DNA from: Dryocola boscaweniae
GTDB taxonomy: Bacteria > Pseudomonadota > Gammaproteobacteria > Enterobacterales > Enterobacteriaceae
DNA length: 64,000 bases
Reading direction: 5' to 3'
Assembly (NCBI RefSeq): GCF_025215095.1
Contig: NZ_JALHAP010000078.1
Span: 186,001-250,000, forward strand
The stretch's first letter is position 1; each line of letters opens with the position of its first letter. The notes under the pieces are model-generated. The model did no database searches and was not told the DNA's origin. It was given only the letters and a program-made list of their open reading frames with translations. Positions 19,788 to 30,197 of this stretch are shown here, piece after piece. Position numbers and translations under genes: made by a program.

Positions 19788-21326
19788 ATGACATCAAACA
19801 CCACCAATAAATGGCTGGCTGCGGCAGGCCTCGCAACTTCCGTACTCGCCGCACCGGCCTTTGCCGCTAAAGATGTCGTCGTGGCCGTGGCTTCCAACTT
19901 CACCACGCTCGACCCGTACGACGCCAACGATACGCTCTCGCAGGCGGTGGCAAAATCGTTTTACCAGGGGCTGTTTGGCCTTGATAAAGACATGAAGCTG
20001 CAAAACGTGCTGGCGGAAAGCTATACCGTTTCTGACGACGGCCTGGTTTACACCATCAAACTGCACCCGGACGTTAAATTCCAGGACGGGACGGATTTCA
20101 ACGCCGAGGCGGTGAAGGTCAACCTTGACCGGGCCAGCAACGCGGATAACCATCTCAAACGCTATAACCTTTACAAGGCGATTGCGAAAACCGAAGCGCT
20201 GGACGCAACGACCGTGAAAATCACCCTCAAACAGCCGTTCTCGGCGTTTATCAATATTCTTGCCCACCCGGCTACGGCGATGATTTCACCGGCCGCGCTG
20301 AAAAAATACGGTAAAGATATTGGCTTCCATCCGGTCGGCACCGGGCCTTATCAGCTTGATACCTGGAACCAGACGGATTTTGTGAAGGTGAAGAAATTCG
20401 CCGGCTACTGGAAGCAGGGATTACCAAAACTGGATACCATCACCTGGCGCCCGGTTGTTGACAACAATACCCGCGCGGCGATGCTGCAAACCGGCGAAGC
20501 GCAGTTTGCGTTTCCTATTCCTTACGAGCAGGCAGGCCGCCTTGAGAAAAACGGCAAGCTGGAGCTGGTGGCCTCGCCGTCCATTATGCAGCGCTATATC
20601 AGCATGAACGTCACGCAAAAGCCGTTTGATAATCCAAAAGTGCGCGAAGCGATTAACTACGCGATTAACCGACAGGCGCTGGTGAAGGTGGCGTTCGCGG
20701 GTTATGCGACGCCGGCGGAAGGCGTGGTGCCGCCGTCTATCGACTTCGCGCAAAAATATAAGCCGTGGCCGTACGATCCGGCCAAAGCGCGCGAACTGCT
20801 AAAAGAAGCCGGTTTCCCGAACGGTTTTGAGACCACGCTGTGGTCTTCGCACAACCACAGCACAGCGCAAAAAGTTCTGCAGTTTACTCAGCAGCAACTG
20901 GCCCAGGTCGGCATTAAAGTGAAGGTCACGGCGATGGATGCCGGACAGCGCGCAGCCGAAGTAGAAGGCAAAGGGCAGGCGGAAAGCGGGGTGAGAATGT
21001 TCTATACCGGCTGGTCGGCTTCGACCGGCGAAGCCGACTGGGCGTTGTCGCCGCTGTTTGCTTCCCAGAACTGGCCGCCTACGCTGTTTAATACCGCGTT
21101 TTACAGCAATCCGCAGGTGGATAAAGATCTGAGCGAAGCGTTGAAAACCACCAATCGCGATGAAAAGGCGAAGCTTTATAAAGACGCGCAGGACGCCATC
21201 TGGAAAGAATCTCCGTGGGTGCCGCTGGTGGTGGAAAAACTGGTCTCGGCACACAGCAAAAACCTGACCGGGTTCTATGTGATGCCGGATACAGGCTTTA
21301 GCTTTGATGATGCGGATTTGCAGTAG
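19788..21326 (+). CDS. gsiB: Glutathione-binding periplasmic protein GsiB
   Basis: 512 residues, SBP family 5 (oligopeptide-binding type), with a signal peptide ending [10 protein letters not shown]. Delivers glutathione to the GsiCD channel. AGGAG lies seven bases before the ATG. 26 bases follow gsiA, and a 98-base gap with a BIME separates it from gsiC. Confidence 0.94.
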   Translation: MTSNTTNKWLAAAGLATSVLAAPAFAAKDVVVAVASNFTTLDPYDANDTLSQAVAKSFYQGLFGLDKDMKLQNVLAESYTVSDDGLVYTIKLHPDVKFQDGTDFNAEAVKVNLDRASNADNHLKRYNLYKAIAKTEALDATTVKITLKQPFSAFINILAHPATAMISPAALKKYGKDIGFHPVGTGPYQLDTWNQTDFVKVKKFAGYWKQGLPKLDTITWRPVVDNNTRAAMLQTGEAQFAFPIPYEQAGRLEKNGKLELVASPSIMQRYISMNVTQKPFDNPKVREAINYAINRQALVKVAFAGYATPAEGVVPPSIDFAQKYKPWPYDPAKARELLKEAGFPNGFETTLWSSHNHSTAQKVLQFTQQQLAQVGIKVKVTAMDAGQRAAEVEGKGQAESGVRMFYTGWSASTGEADWALSPLFASQNWPPTLFNTAFYSNPQVDKDLSEALKTTNRDEKAKLYKDAQDAIWKESPWVPLVVEKLVSAHSKNLTGFYVMPDTGFSFDDADLQ

Positions 21327-21342
21327 AATTAGACCTTTCGTT

Positions 21343-21410
21343 GTAGGGTGGGTAAGCAAGGGCCATCCACCGAAAAAATGGCGGGTAGCGCAAGCGCCAC
21401 CCGCCCTACG
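21343..21410. repeat. REP/BIME pair inside the gsi operon
   Basis: Two inverted-repeat units, 21343-21371 and 21379-21410, in the gsiB-gsiC gap. An intra-operon BIME just after a binding-protein gene can favour the upstream mRNA, as known for malE-malF. Confidence 0.75.
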
Positions 21411-21424
21411 TTAACGGGGTAACT

Positions 21425-22345
21425 TTGTTTAACTATTTTCTTAAGCGTCTGCTGGGCCTTATCCCAACGCTGCTCATCGTGGCGGTGCTGGTGTTTCTGT
21501 TTGTCCATTTGCTGCCGGGCGATCCCGCGCGTTTGATTGCCGGGCCTGAAGCGGATGCTCAGGTTATTGAGATGGTTCGCCAACAGTTAGGTCTGGATTT
21601 GCCGCTCTGGCAGCAGTTCTGGCATTTCATCACCGATATTATTCGCGGCGATTTTGGCATTTCGATGGTGTCGCGCCGGCCGGTTTCTGAAGAGATTGCC
21701 AGCCGCTTTATGCCCACGCTGTGGCTGACCGTCACCAGCATGGGCTGGGCCGTGGTTTTCGGGCTGTTTACCGGCATTGTTTCCGCCGTATGGCGCAACC
21801 GCTGGCCGGACAGGGTCAGCATGACGATTGCCGTCTCGGGCATTTCATTCCCGGCGTTCGCGCTGGGCATGCTGCTGATGCAGGTCTTTTCCGTCGAGCT
21901 GGGCTGGTTGCCGACAGTCGGAGCTGATAGCTGGCAGCACTATGTTTTACCGTCCATTACGCTGGGCGCTGCGGTAGCGGCCGTCATGGCCCGCTTTACC
22001 CGCGCTTCGTTTGTTGACGTGCTGCAGGAAGATTATATGCGCACCGCTCGCGCCAAAGGGGTGAGCGAAACGCTGGTAGTGGTTAAGCACGGGCTGCGCA
22101 ACGCCATGATCCCGGTGGTTACCATGATGGGTTTGCAGTTTGGCTTCCTGCTCGGCGGCTCGATTGTGGTAGAAAAAGTCTTTAACTGGCCGGGGCTTGG
22201 GCGTCTGCTGGTGGATTCAGTCGAAATGCGTGATTACCCGGTGATTCAGGCGGAAGTGCTGCTTTTCTCGCTGGAATTTATTGTCATCAATCTGGTGGTG
22301 GATCTGCTTTATGCGGCCATTAACCCGGCAATCAGGTACAAGTAA
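21425..22345 (+). CDS. gsiC: Glutathione ABC importer permease GsiC
   Basis: 306 residues, DppB-type permease with about six membrane segments and the C-terminal [13 protein letters not shown] coupling loop. It uses a TTG start ([14 protein letters not shown] in family alignment) with GGGG just upstream; no ATG gives the family N-terminus. gsiD starts three bases after its stop. Confidence 0.93.
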   Translation: MFNYFLKRLLGLIPTLLIVAVLVFLFVHLLPGDPARLIAGPEADAQVIEMVRQQLGLDLPLWQQFWHFITDIIRGDFGISMVSRRPVSEEIASRFMPTLWLTVTSMGWAVVFGLFTGIVSAVWRNRWPDRVSMTIAVSGISFPAFALGMLLMQVFSVELGWLPTVGADSWQHYVLPSITLGAAVAAVMARFTRASFVDVLQEDYMRTARAKGVSETLVVVKHGLRNAMIPVVTMMGLQFGFLLGGSIVVEKVFNWPGLGRLLVDSVEMRDYPVIQAEVLLFSLEFIVINLVVDLLYAAINPAIRYK

Positions 22346-22347
22346 GG

Positions 22348-23259
22348 ATGCGACTTTTTAACTGGCGACGTCAGGCAGTACTTAATGCAATGCCGATTGT
22401 GCGGCCTGAATCCGTACGTACGCCGTGGCGAGAGTTTCTGCGGCGGCTGCGCCAGCAGCCCGTTGCGCTGGTCGCGGGCGCGTTTGTGCTACTGCTGATA
22501 GCGGTGGCGCTTATCGCACCCTGGATTGCCCCGTTTGATGCGGAAAACTACTTTGATTACGACAGGTTAAATGACGGTCCGTCTGTGCTGCACTGGTTTG
22601 GCGTGGATTCGCTGGGGCGGGATATCTTCAGCCGTGTGCTGGTTGGCGCACAGATTTCGCTGGCGGCGGGCGTTTTCTCGGTGCTTATCGGCGCGCTCAT
22701 CGGCACGTTCTTCGGCCTGCTTGCAGGTTATTACGAAGGCTGGTGGGACCGCGTAATTATGCGCATCTGCGACGTACTGTTCGCTTTTCCCGGCATCCTG
22801 CTTGCTATTGCGGTTGTTGCGGTAATGGGCAGCGGGATGGCAAACGTCATTATCGCGGTGGCGATTTTCAGTATCCCGGCGTTTGCTCGTCTGGTACGAG
22901 GCAATACGCTGGTGCTGAAACATCAAACCTTTATCGAATCGGCACGCAGTATTGGCGCCTCAGACTGGACGATTATCTTCCGTCATATTTTGCCCGGTAC
23001 GGTGTCGTCCATCGTGGTTTATTTCACCATGCGTATCGGCACCTCGATTATCTCGGCGGCGAGCCTGTCGTTTCTGGGGCTGGGCGCGCAGCCGCCCACG
23101 CCGGAGTGGGGCGCGATGCTCAATGAGGCAAGGGCGGATATGGTGATGGCCCCGCACGTGGCTATCTTCCCAAGCCTTGCGATCTTCTTAACGGTGCTGG
23201 CGTTTAACCTGCTGGGGGATGGTTTGCGGGACGCGTTAGATCCGAAGATAAAGGGGTGA
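22348..23259 (+). CDS. gsiD: Glutathione ABC importer permease GsiD
   Basis: 303 residues, DppC-type permease with an N-terminal cytoplasmic extension, about six membrane segments and the [14 protein letters not shown] coupling loop. Last gene of gsiABCD, followed by a BIME. In E. coli the cyclic-di-GMP genes yliE and yliF come next; they are absent and rimO follows directly on the other strand. Confidence 0.94.
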   Translation: MRLFNWRRQAVLNAMPIVRPESVRTPWREFLRRLRQQPVALVAGAFVLLLIAVALIAPWIAPFDAENYFDYDRLNDGPSVLHWFGVDSLGRDIFSRVLVGAQISLAAGVFSVLIGALIGTFFGLLAGYYEGWWDRVIMRICDVLFAFPGILLAIAVVAVMGSGMANVIIAVAIFSIPAFARLVRGNTLVLKHQTFIESARSIGASDWTIIFRHILPGTVSSIVVYFTMRIGTSIISAASLSFLGLGAQPPTPEWGAMLNEARADMVMAPHVAIFPSLAIFLTVLAFNLLGDGLRDALDPKIKG

Positions 23260-23270
23260 TGGCGAAAAAA

Positions 23271-23346
23271 AGGTGGATGGCGCTCGCGCTTATCCGCCCT
23301 ACGGATACGTTTCGGTAGGGCGGGCAAGCGTGAACGCCGCCCGCCG
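23271..23346. repeat. REP/BIME repeat pair
   Basis: Two inverted-repeat units (GGTGGATGGCGC..., and GTAGGGCGGGC...GCCGCCCGCC) between the convergent gsiD and rimO 3' ends. Confidence 0.75.
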
Positions 23347-23355
23347 CAAAGTCAG

Positions 23356-24669
23356 TTAAACCACCGTACCCCACAGATCGTATTCGTCCGCGTTTTCAAC
23401 CTTCACGCGCACCACATCCCCTGGCTTCAGTTTGGTTTCGCCGTTCAGATAAACCGCGCCGTCAATTTCCGGCGCATCGGCCATACTGCGACCAATCGCA
23501 CCTTCTTCGTCCACTTCATCAATGATGACGAGGATCTCGCGGCCCACTTTTTCCTGCAGGCGCTCGGCGGAAATTTGCTGTTGCAGTTGCATGAAGCGGT
23601 TCCAGCGCTCTTCTTTTACTTCTTCCGGCACCTGATCTGCCAGCTCGTTGGCGGTAGCGCCTTCTACCGGGCTGTATTTGAAGCAGCCAACCCTGTCCAG
23701 ACGCGCTTCTTTAAGGAAGTCGAGCAGCATCTGGAAATCTTCTTCGGTTTCGCCAGGGAAGCCGACGATAAAGGTCGAGCGCAGGGTCAGATCCGGGCAA
23801 ATCTCACGCCACTGCTTAATGCGCTGGAGCTGCCTGTCTACGCTGCCCGGGCGCTTCATCAGTTTGAGGATGCGCGGGCTTGCGTGCTGCAAAGGAATAT
23901 CCAGATAAGGCAGGATTTTGCCTTCGGCCATCAATGGGATCACATCGTCAACGTGCGGATACGGGTAAACGTAGTGCAGACGTGTCCACACGCCGAGCTT
24001 AGAAAGCTGCTCGCACAGGCTGACCACGCTGGTTTTAACCGGCTCGCCGTTGTAGAAACCGGTGCGGTGCTTAACGTCCACGCCGTAAGCGGAAGTATCC
24101 TGCGAGATGACCAGCAGTTCTTTGACGCCCGCGTCCACCAGACGTTTAGCTTCCGCCAGCACGTCGCCCACAGGGCGGCTGTCGAGATCGCCGCGCATAG
24201 AAGGAATGATGCAGAAGGTGCAGCGGTGGTTACAGCCTTCGGAAATTTTCAGATAAGCATAATGGCGCGGCGTCAGCTTCACGCCCTGTTCCGGCACCAG
24301 GCTCAGAAACGGGTTGTGCTTAGGCTTTGGCACGTAGTGGTGAACGTGCTGTAAAACTTGCTCGTAGCTGTGCGGCCCGGTGATTTCCAGCACCTTTGGG
24401 TGCACTTCGCGAATCTGATCTTCTTTAGCGCCCAGGCAGCCGGTCACAATGACTTTGCCATTTTCATTCAGCGCTTCGCCGATCGCCTCTAGCGACTCTT
24501 GTACCGCGCTGTCGATAAATCCGCAGGTGTTTACGATAACCATATCGGCATCGTCATAGCTGGGCACGACGTCGTAGCCTTCGGTGCGCAGCTCGGTAAG
24601 AATTCGTTCTGAATCGACAAGATTTTTCGGGCAACCGAGAGAGACAAAGCCAATACGGGGTTGATGCAT
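23356..24669 (-). CDS. rimO: Ribosomal protein S12 methylthiotransferase RimO
   Basis: 437 residues. N-terminal UPF0004 domain (NTCGFID), radical-SAM motif CNHRCTFC, C-terminal TRAM domain. RimO adds a methylthio group to Asp88 of ribosomal protein S12. Slightly shorter at the N-terminus than E. coli RimO but all domains are complete. Confidence 0.95.
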   Translation of the reverse strand: MHQPRIGFVSLGCPKNLVDSERILTELRTEGYDVVPSYDDADMVIVNTCGFIDSAVQESLEAIGEALNENGKVIVTGCLGAKEDQIREVHPKVLEITGPHSYEQVLQHVHHYVPKPKHNPFLSLVPEQGVKLTPRHYAYLKISEGCNHRCTFCIIPSMRGDLDSRPVGDVLAEAKRLVDAGVKELLVISQDTSAYGVDVKHRTGFYNGEPVKTSVVSLCEQLSKLGVWTRLHYVYPYPHVDDVIPLMAEGKILPYLDIPLQHASPRILKLMKRPGSVDRQLQRIKQWREICPDLTLRSTFIVGFPGETEEDFQMLLDFLKEARLDRVGCFKYSPVEGATANELADQVPEEVKEERWNRFMQLQQQISAERLQEKVGREILVIIDEVDEEGAIGRSMADAPEIDGAVYLNGETKLKPGDVVRVKVENADEYDLWGTVV

Positions 24670-24713
24670 ACAGTTACGCTCACAAAGTAAACAAAGAAAA
24701 AAACCGAGCGATT

Positions 24714-25304
24714 TTACACGTGTTTTTGGCGGGGCTCTACTTTTTGTCTGCGGGTTAAGGAATTGTTTTTTGCCGTTGTGTCAGAGCACATAATGGCATT
24801 TTTCATGCGTGTCAGCGCTAATGAATTGTAGAACTTCATTTTTAGCTTTCTTTTAATAACGATTTTGTATCCGCTTGCTGTTTTTTGTGACAGGTTGAGT
24901 TTTGTTGCAATCGTCGTATTGCTTAAATGTACGTGAGGCAGAATGTCTCTTTCGCGTGGCGTTAGCCGCTCGTTTTTGTTCATAACCGGAGAGGTGATAA
25001 CTTTTCTGATATGGTGCTGTGAACTATCCATCGCAGAGTAAATAACGTTATCAATCTCAAACCAGCCGTTTTTGACCATATCTTCAAGCAATACTATATA
25101 CTGCGATTTCATTAGCCGGCAGATTTCAATGATATACCCGCGCAAATACATATTTTCCACGGCGATTATTAGCGGGTTGTTATGAGCGAAGCAAATGTAA
25201 AATTTGTCGATATCCTCAGGGGTTAAAATGTAATGCACGGTATTCTGGGCCGATTTCATTCCTTCACAGTAATAATAGTTGTCGCTTAATACGTCGAATT
25301 TCAT
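24714..25304 (-). CDS. LuxR-type transcriptional regulator
   Basis: 196 residues. The C-terminal part is a LuxR/GerE helix-turn-helix ([35 protein letters not shown]). The N-terminal half lacks the phospho-acceptor pattern of a response-regulator receiver, so it may be an orphan regulator of the type that controls surface structures. It is AT-rich, lies where E. coli has no gene, and its targets are unknown. Neighbours suggest no partner sensor. Confidence 0.75.
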   Translation of the reverse strand: MKFDVLSDNYYYCEGMKSAQNTVHYILTPEDIDKFYICFAHNNPLIIAVENMYLRGYIIEICRLMKSQYIVLLEDMVKNGWFEIDNVIYSAMDSSQHHIRKVITSPVMNKNERLTPRERDILPHVHLSNTTIATKLNLSQKTASGYKIVIKRKLKMKFYNSLALTRMKNAIMCSDTTAKNNSLTRRQKVEPRQKHV

Positions 25305-26018
25305 AGAGTTAATCCCGGTTCGCCAAAAGAAGGTGCTGCGGCATCCTTATAGCTTTCGGTGAACTTAGTTATTTATATCCGGTGGCGTTTAACGAAATAT
25401 TGCCTGAAGTTACGAAGTAATTGTTGTGTTCAGGGTAGTTGCTTTGTTTAACCGGCAAGAGAATATAACGATGATATTGCTCTCGACGAAATAATAAGGC
25501 TAATAAGGACTTGGGCTCAGCAAAAGTTAACTCGCTTAAGATTAAAAAACAATTCTTCACTTGTGAATTATCGGGAGATTAGAAATGAATGTTGGCGCTG
25601 GCCTTATTAACTCGCTGAAAATAAGCGATTTTGAAAATTTTTATTAATTTGTTTAAATATAAATTTGTTTGGGAGTGAATTAATTTTTTCTGGGTGAAAC
25701 CAGATGGAAATAATATTTTCTTGCTTTTTAATGGCAAATTTGTTCATGGCGCAATTTATGGGTCGTTAATCCTGAAAGACAAATACGCCGCTGGACGCGG
25801 TTTGTTAGCGAGCAGAATCTGGTAGCGGCTTAGCCGGGCACAGTTGCCTGGCTGAACGCCCCGTGCCGCGGTTGCTGAGGCAAGTTTCGGCATAACGGGC
25901 GTTTTTCGTCTTTTTCTGGTGCTTTACGACATCTCTTATTTTGCTTGCCGGAAGAGTTAGCTTTATTATCACAGCCGTTTTGCTCACTCTTCATTCGCTC
26001 ATCCAAAAGGACCTTTTT
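25305..26018. other. Long AT-rich intergenic region
   Basis: 714 bases without a convincing full gene. It holds the upstream region of the LuxR-type gene, a possible 20-codon peptide (25585-25647), and a GC-rich segment with a short hairpin (AGCCGGGCA/TGCCTGGCT, about 25831-25852). Long AT-rich upstream DNA next to a LuxR-type regulator often carries H-NS and regulator sites, but no specific site was recognised. Confidence 0.5.
25585..25647 (+). CDS. Possible 20-residue peptide
   Basis: ATG with GGGAG eight bases upstream opens a 20-codon frame (MNVGAGLINSLK...) ending at TAA. No family is recognised. It is supported only by the ribosome site and could be chance in AT-rich DNA. Confidence 0.2.
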   Translation: MNVGAGLINSLKISDFENFY

Positions 26019-26324
26019 ATGCGCAAGATACTGGCCCTGGCCGGCACCTTTGCAGCCACGCTTTTGCTGTCTGCCTGTAATGTCATTCCTACGCCGCTGA
26101 ATACTCCGCCAGCCACCGCGCAGAAATTTGTCTGCGGCGGCGAAAAACTGGCTCTGGATGGTGATTATGCCTGGTATAACGGTCGGCGTTATTCTTATCA
26201 GAATATGAGCGGTGGCCAGGCGCTGTACCGCTATCACAGCAGCCAGTTTGCCGTTAAAAAAGAAGGCAACAACCGTACGCTGATGGTGGAACTGAGCGCG
26301 AAACCTTGTGTCGCCGCAAATTAA
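26019..26324 (+). CDS. Small lipoprotein of unknown function
   Basis: 101 residues from the ATG at 26019 (AAAAGGA upstream). Lipoprotein signal with lipobox LLSAC, so lipidation at Cys20 is expected. The mature part has two further Cys (VCGGEK, KPCVAAN) that could form a disulfide, and a compact beta-rich look reminiscent of MliC-type lysozyme inhibitors, which I cannot confirm. A serine-hydrolase lipoprotein gene follows 21-33 bases later, probably in one operon. Confidence 0.7.
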   Translation: MRKILALAGTFAATLLLSACNVIPTPLNTPPATAQKFVCGGEKLALDGDYAWYNGRRYSYQNMSGGQALYRYHSSQFAVKKEGNNRTLMVELSAKPCVAAN

Positions 26325-26345
26325 CGCCGCTGCCTTGTTGCTGAG

Positions 26346-27563
26346 TTGCCGCTGCGCGTGAACATTCCCCCGTCGCTTCTTCTGACATTAACTTGCCTGC
26401 TGGCGGGATGCGGCACGCTGTCGAACGTTGCTCCCGTGGCCGAAGTGCCCCAGCGCGCGCAGCGCGCCTGTGGCGATCCTCAGCCGCGCGATATTAACGA
26501 ATGGCTGCCGCTGATGGTTGAGCAGCACTCGCCTGGCATGGTGGTGGGCGTTATTGACGCTCAGAATCAGCGCCATTACTGGCGTTACGGCGTGACGGAC
26601 CGCGAGCATCGCAATCCGGTCAATGAAAACACGCTGTTTGCCGTGGGCTCGCTCAGCAAAGGCATGACGGCAGAAGCCACGGCGGTGCTGGTGGCGCAGG
26701 GACGTCTGCACTGGTCCGATACGCTTGAGAAGCTGCTGCCGCCGACGGTTGCCTTAAGTGCCGATGCGAAGAAAATCACGCTGTTGCAGCTAGTTACGCA
26801 CACCTCCGGCCTGCCGCGCCAGAATATGGATTTACCGATGCTGGCGGCGTTCGTCCGTTACCTGGGCAACGGAGAAAACTTTTACGCGCATCTCGACAGC
26901 GACAGGGTCGTTGACGATCTCGCGCACTTCGTGAAGCCTGCAAGCGATGAGCCTCGCTATTCGAATCTGGGCTACGCGGTGCTGGACTACGTATTGAATT
27001 ACCAGACCGGCCAGCGTGCGGATCGGCTTGTGGAAACTTTGCTGTTTGCGCCTTTAGGTATCCAGAACACCAGCTTTACGCCGCAGAAGTTAAAAGCTTA
27101 TCCGCTGCGAGCGATTGGGCACGCAGGCAGCCAGCCGAAATTTGTTCCGCGTGGGCAGGTTGTGCCGGACTGGCAGTTCACGGGCAATATGCTCGGCGCA
27201 GGCGGGCTCTATGCCAATACGGCCGATTTGCTTACTTTTGCCGCCGCGCATCTTGGCAGCACCGGCAATAGCCTGCTGGAGCGCGCCATGGGCGATGCCA
27301 TGAAGGTTTATTATCCGCGCGACAAAGAAGCCGCAAATATTGCCTGGGTGAGCGACACTTACGGCGAGCAAACTATTACCTATCAGGTGGGGTATATCGG
27401 CGGCTACTCCAGCTATATCGGTATCGACAGGCAGCATCACTTTGCCGTAGTGGTTTTACAAAACAGTTTTACCTGGCAGAACAACCTGGGCCACAGCGTG
27501 CTGCGTCAGCTATGGCGCGAGCAAAATACGGCGGCGACCTGTACCAAAATCTCTTCCGTCTGA
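26346..27563 (+). CDS. Serine-hydrolase lipoprotein, beta-lactamase/penicillin-binding class C family
   Basis: Up to 405 residues from a TTG at 26346; a GTG at 26358 is an equal candidate. An N-terminal lipobox (LLAGC) predicts envelope lipidation. Active-site motifs of the AmpC/AmpH fold are present: SLSK (Ser-x-x-Lys), YSN (Tyr-x-Asn), and a C-terminal GYIGG in place of KTG. Likely a peptidoglycan-linked carboxypeptidase/esterase or an EstB-type enzyme; true beta-lactamase activity is not implied. Pairs with the small lipoprotein gene. Confidence 0.8.
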   Translation: MPLRVNIPPSLLLTLTCLLAGCGTLSNVAPVAEVPQRAQRACGDPQPRDINEWLPLMVEQHSPGMVVGVIDAQNQRHYWRYGVTDREHRNPVNENTLFAVGSLSKGMTAEATAVLVAQGRLHWSDTLEKLLPPTVALSADAKKITLLQLVTHTSGLPRQNMDLPMLAAFVRYLGNGENFYAHLDSDRVVDDLAHFVKPASDEPRYSNLGYAVLDYVLNYQTGQRADRLVETLLFAPLGIQNTSFTPQKLKAYPLRAIGHAGSQPKFVPRGQVVPDWQFTGNMLGAGGLYANTADLLTFAAAHLGSTGNSLLERAMGDAMKVYYPRDKEAANIAWVSDTYGEQTITYQVGYIGGYSSYIGIDRQHHFAVVVLQNSFTWQNNLGHSVLRQLWREQNTAATCTKISSV

Positions 27564-27704
27564 ACCAAATCCCTCCCTCCGTTTTGCGTTATGTAAAGGT
27601 TATTGCGGCGGATCAAAGACTGCTGCAATAAAGCCTCTCCTGGTTAAAAAGTGACCATACTATAAGTGAGTGTTATGGGTTCACTTCATAGGGAGGATAA
27701 ATGC

Positions 27705-28088
27705 ATGTCCAGGACTACGCTCAAGCGTGATCTCCTGAAAAAGATGATCATTGCGAAGATAGACGTCGCAGCTTATCTCTCGTTGCGGCGGGCGAAAGGT
27801 TATATGTCGGTCGTCGAGAGTGAACATCTGCGCGATAATCTGTTCGATCTGTGTACTGAATATCGCGAAAATTTACCCGACGTTAAAAAAGTATTTTTGC
27901 CGCAGGAAATTGCTTCGTTTGATAGAGGCATTGCGGCGATTTCTTCCGCCGCCGTCTGTCTGATGACCGGACGGCACGACTGCCCGCACTACATCGCCAT
28001 CGACGCTGATAAGCTTGAAAGCTGTCTCGATCAGCTTTCGCACAGCCTGAATGGTTTGCTTGTCAGCCAGCAGGCCATCGAGGCTTGA
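27705..28088 (+). CDS. bssR: Biofilm regulator BssR (YliH)
   Basis: 127 residues from the ATG at 27705, the same length as E. coli BssR, with AGGGAGG upstream; an in-frame ATG lies at 27666. Conserved blocks include AAYLSLRRAKGYMSVVESEHLRDN and CLMTGRHDCP. BssR influences biofilm formation and signalling through an unknown mechanism. Confidence 0.88.
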   Translation: MSRTTLKRDLLKKMIIAKIDVAAYLSLRRAKGYMSVVESEHLRDNLFDLCTEYRENLPDVKKVFLPQEIASFDRGIAAISSAAVCLMTGRHDCPHYIAIDADKLESCLDQLSHSLNGLLVSQQAIEA

Positions 28089-28092
28089 CCAC

Positions 28093-28110
28093 GGGGGAGG
28101 CGACTCCCCC
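28093..28110 (+). terminator. Possible terminator hairpin after bssR
   Basis: GGGGGAG/CTCCCCC stem with a GCGA loop, five bases after the bssR stop. The following T-rich stretch is weak, so it may act mainly as an mRNA 3' stabiliser. Confidence 0.45.
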
Positions 28111-28196
28111 AACCGCATTTTAAGGTTGTGTAAAATTCCCCACCCGATGAACTCAGGCGGCTACCCTTATTCTGTTAACGGAAAAGGAGATGCTGT

Positions 28197-29315
28197 ATGT
28201 CCTGGCCTTCATCCCGCTCGCTTATTATTGCCTCTTTTCTCTGCTTCTCGGCGGTTGTTCAGGCCGCAGAGGTGAAAGTCGACGTGCTGCAAAGCAAGCT
28301 CGATCATCCCTGGTCGCTGGCGTTTTTGCCGGACGATAAAGGCATGCTGATTACGCTGCGTGACGGGCAGCTACGCCACTGGCAGCCGGGCGCCGGGCTT
28401 GGCGATCCCATTGTCGGCGTGCCAAAGGTTTGGGCGCACGGTCAGGGCGGGCTGTTCGATGTGGTGCTGGCGCCTGATTTTGAACGCAGCCGAAAAGTAT
28501 GGCTTAGCTTTGCCGAGGCAGGCGGTGATGACAAAGCGGGGACAGCCGTCGGCTACGGCATCCTGAGCGCCAATCTCAACCGTCTTGAAGATTTTAAAGT
28601 TGTGTTCCGCCAGCAGCCAAAGCTCTCTACCGGCAACCATTTTGGCGGCAAGATGGTATTTGATGGCAAAGGGCACCTGTTTATCGCGCTTGGGGAAAAC
28701 AACCAGCGCCCAACTGCGCAGGATCTCGACAAACTACAAGGAAAAGTGGTGCGGCTTAACGAAGACGGCACGGTTCCCAAAGATAATCCATTTGCGGCAA
28801 GGCAGGGCGCACGTGCCGAGATTTGGTCTTACGGGCACCGTAATCCACAGGGGCTGGCTATCAATCCCGCAAGCGGCGAGCTGTGGCTGAACGAGCATGG
28901 CCCGCGCGGCGGCGACGAAATTAATATAGTGCAGGCTGGGAAAAACTACGGCTGGCCGCTTGCGACATGGGGCATAAATTACAGCGGATTGCCCATTCCT
29001 GAAGCGAAAGGTGAAATTGTTGCCGGGACCGAGCAGCCGAATTATTACTGGAAGGTTTCTCCGGCGGTGAGCGGTATGGCGTTCTATAACGCAGATAAAT
29101 TCCCGCAGTGGAAAGGGAAGCTGTTTATCGGCGCGCTCAAAGAGAAAAACCTGATTGAACTGACGGTCGATGGCGATAAGGTGACCGGGCAGCAGCGTTT
29201 ACTGGACTCGCGTAAACAGCGTATTCGTGATGTTCGCGTCGGCCCGGACGGTTATGTCTATGTCCTGACCGACGAATCTGACGGGCAATTGCTGAAGCTC
29301 AGTCCGCAAGGCTGA
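28197..29315 (+). CDS. yliI: PQQ-dependent soluble aldose sugar dehydrogenase YliI
   Basis: 372 residues with a signal peptide (cleavage near VQAAE), then a six-bladed propeller of the GdhB family (GHRNPQGLAINP, NEHGPRGGDEIN). Oxidises aldoses in the periplasm when PQQ is supplied; enterobacteria often lack PQQ synthesis. AAAGGAG precedes the ATG. Convergent with gstB. Confidence 0.92.
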   Translation: MSWPSSRSLIIASFLCFSAVVQAAEVKVDVLQSKLDHPWSLAFLPDDKGMLITLRDGQLRHWQPGAGLGDPIVGVPKVWAHGQGGLFDVVLAPDFERSRKVWLSFAEAGGDDKAGTAVGYGILSANLNRLEDFKVVFRQQPKLSTGNHFGGKMVFDGKGHLFIALGENNQRPTAQDLDKLQGKVVRLNEDGTVPKDNPFAARQGARAEIWSYGHRNPQGLAINPASGELWLNEHGPRGGDEINIVQAGKNYGWPLATWGINYSGLPIPEAKGEIVAGTEQPNYYWKVSPAVSGMAFYNADKFPQWKGKLFIGALKEKNLIELTVDGDKVTGQQRLLDSRKQRIRDVRVGPDGYVYVLTDESDGQLLKLSPQG

Positions 29316-29318
29316 CGT

Positions 29319-29945
29319 TTAGCTTAATGGAATCATTACCGCTTTCTGGAATGCCGGGCGCTGGGTCAACTGTTGGTACCAGCGCCGCAGATTAACGTGC
29401 GCCCCCCATTTCACGTCAAGATTCAGCAGGGCGTAAAGCGTTGGCCCCAGCGCGATATCCGCTGACCCAAACTCTGCACCGCTAAACCACGGCTGCTTCG
29501 CAAGCTCGGCATCCAGAATGCTGAACAACGCGTCGCACTGCACAATACTTTCATCAATGAGCTTCTGGTCGCGCTGTTCCGGGGCGGTTCGCACAAGGCC
29601 CATAAAGACGCCGCGGTACGGAATAACCAGGGTTGATGCTGCCCAGTCCATCCATTTCTCGCCGTATGCGCGCGTGGCGGGGTCGCCTATCCACAATGAA
29701 CCCTGGCCATACTGCGCCGCCAGGTAACGCACGATAGTATTGGATTCCCACAGCGTCAGATTTGTCGCGTCATCATGAATACAGGGCACCAGCGCGTTAG
29801 GGTTCATCGCCAGATATTCTGCGTCGTGCGTTTTACCAAATTTTCCGCCGGCCGGAATGGAACGATACGCCAGGCTCAGCTCTTCCAGACACCACAAAAC
29901 CTTCTTTACATTGGTCGAATTATCTCTGCCCCAAACGGTTATCAT
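29319..29945 (-). CDS. gstB: Glutathione S-transferase GstB (YliJ)
   Basis: 208 residues from the ATG at 29945, which has GGAG six bases upstream and gives the family N-terminus ([15 protein letters not shown]). Thioredoxin-like N-domain with the [11 protein letters not shown] glutathione-binding segment, then the helical C-domain. Same length as in E. coli. Confidence 0.92.
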   Translation of the reverse strand: MITVWGRDNSTNVKKVLWCLEELSLAYRSIPAGGKFGKTHDAEYLAMNPNALVPCIHDDATNLTLWESNTIVRYLAAQYGQGSLWIGDPATRAYGEKWMDWAASTLVIPYRGVFMGLVRTAPEQRDQKLIDESIVQCDALFSILDAELAKQPWFSGAEFGSADIALGPTLYALLNLDVKWGAHVNLRRWYQQLTQRPAFQKAVMIPLS

Positions 29946-30197
29946 ATTTGCTCCTGATGGATGAGTGCATTTCATATTCAGTATGTGTGCCGTTTAAGCA
30001 AACACCTTTTCCTCCCTTTAGGCCATAAAAAAAATAAGCCGGACGGCGGCAAGTACGGTAAATTTCGAATAAACTTAACAAACTTTACCAACACCATATT
30101 TCTTTAAGTGAATTCGCACGCTAGCTTACTTACAGCTTGAAATGTGAAGTGACGGCGCGCGTCGTGACTTTTTTTGAATGGATACTCGGGTGGTTTT

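Noticed and set aside
25369..25560. 63-codon minus-strand frame in the AT-rich gap
   Set aside because: No ribosome site or recognisable features.
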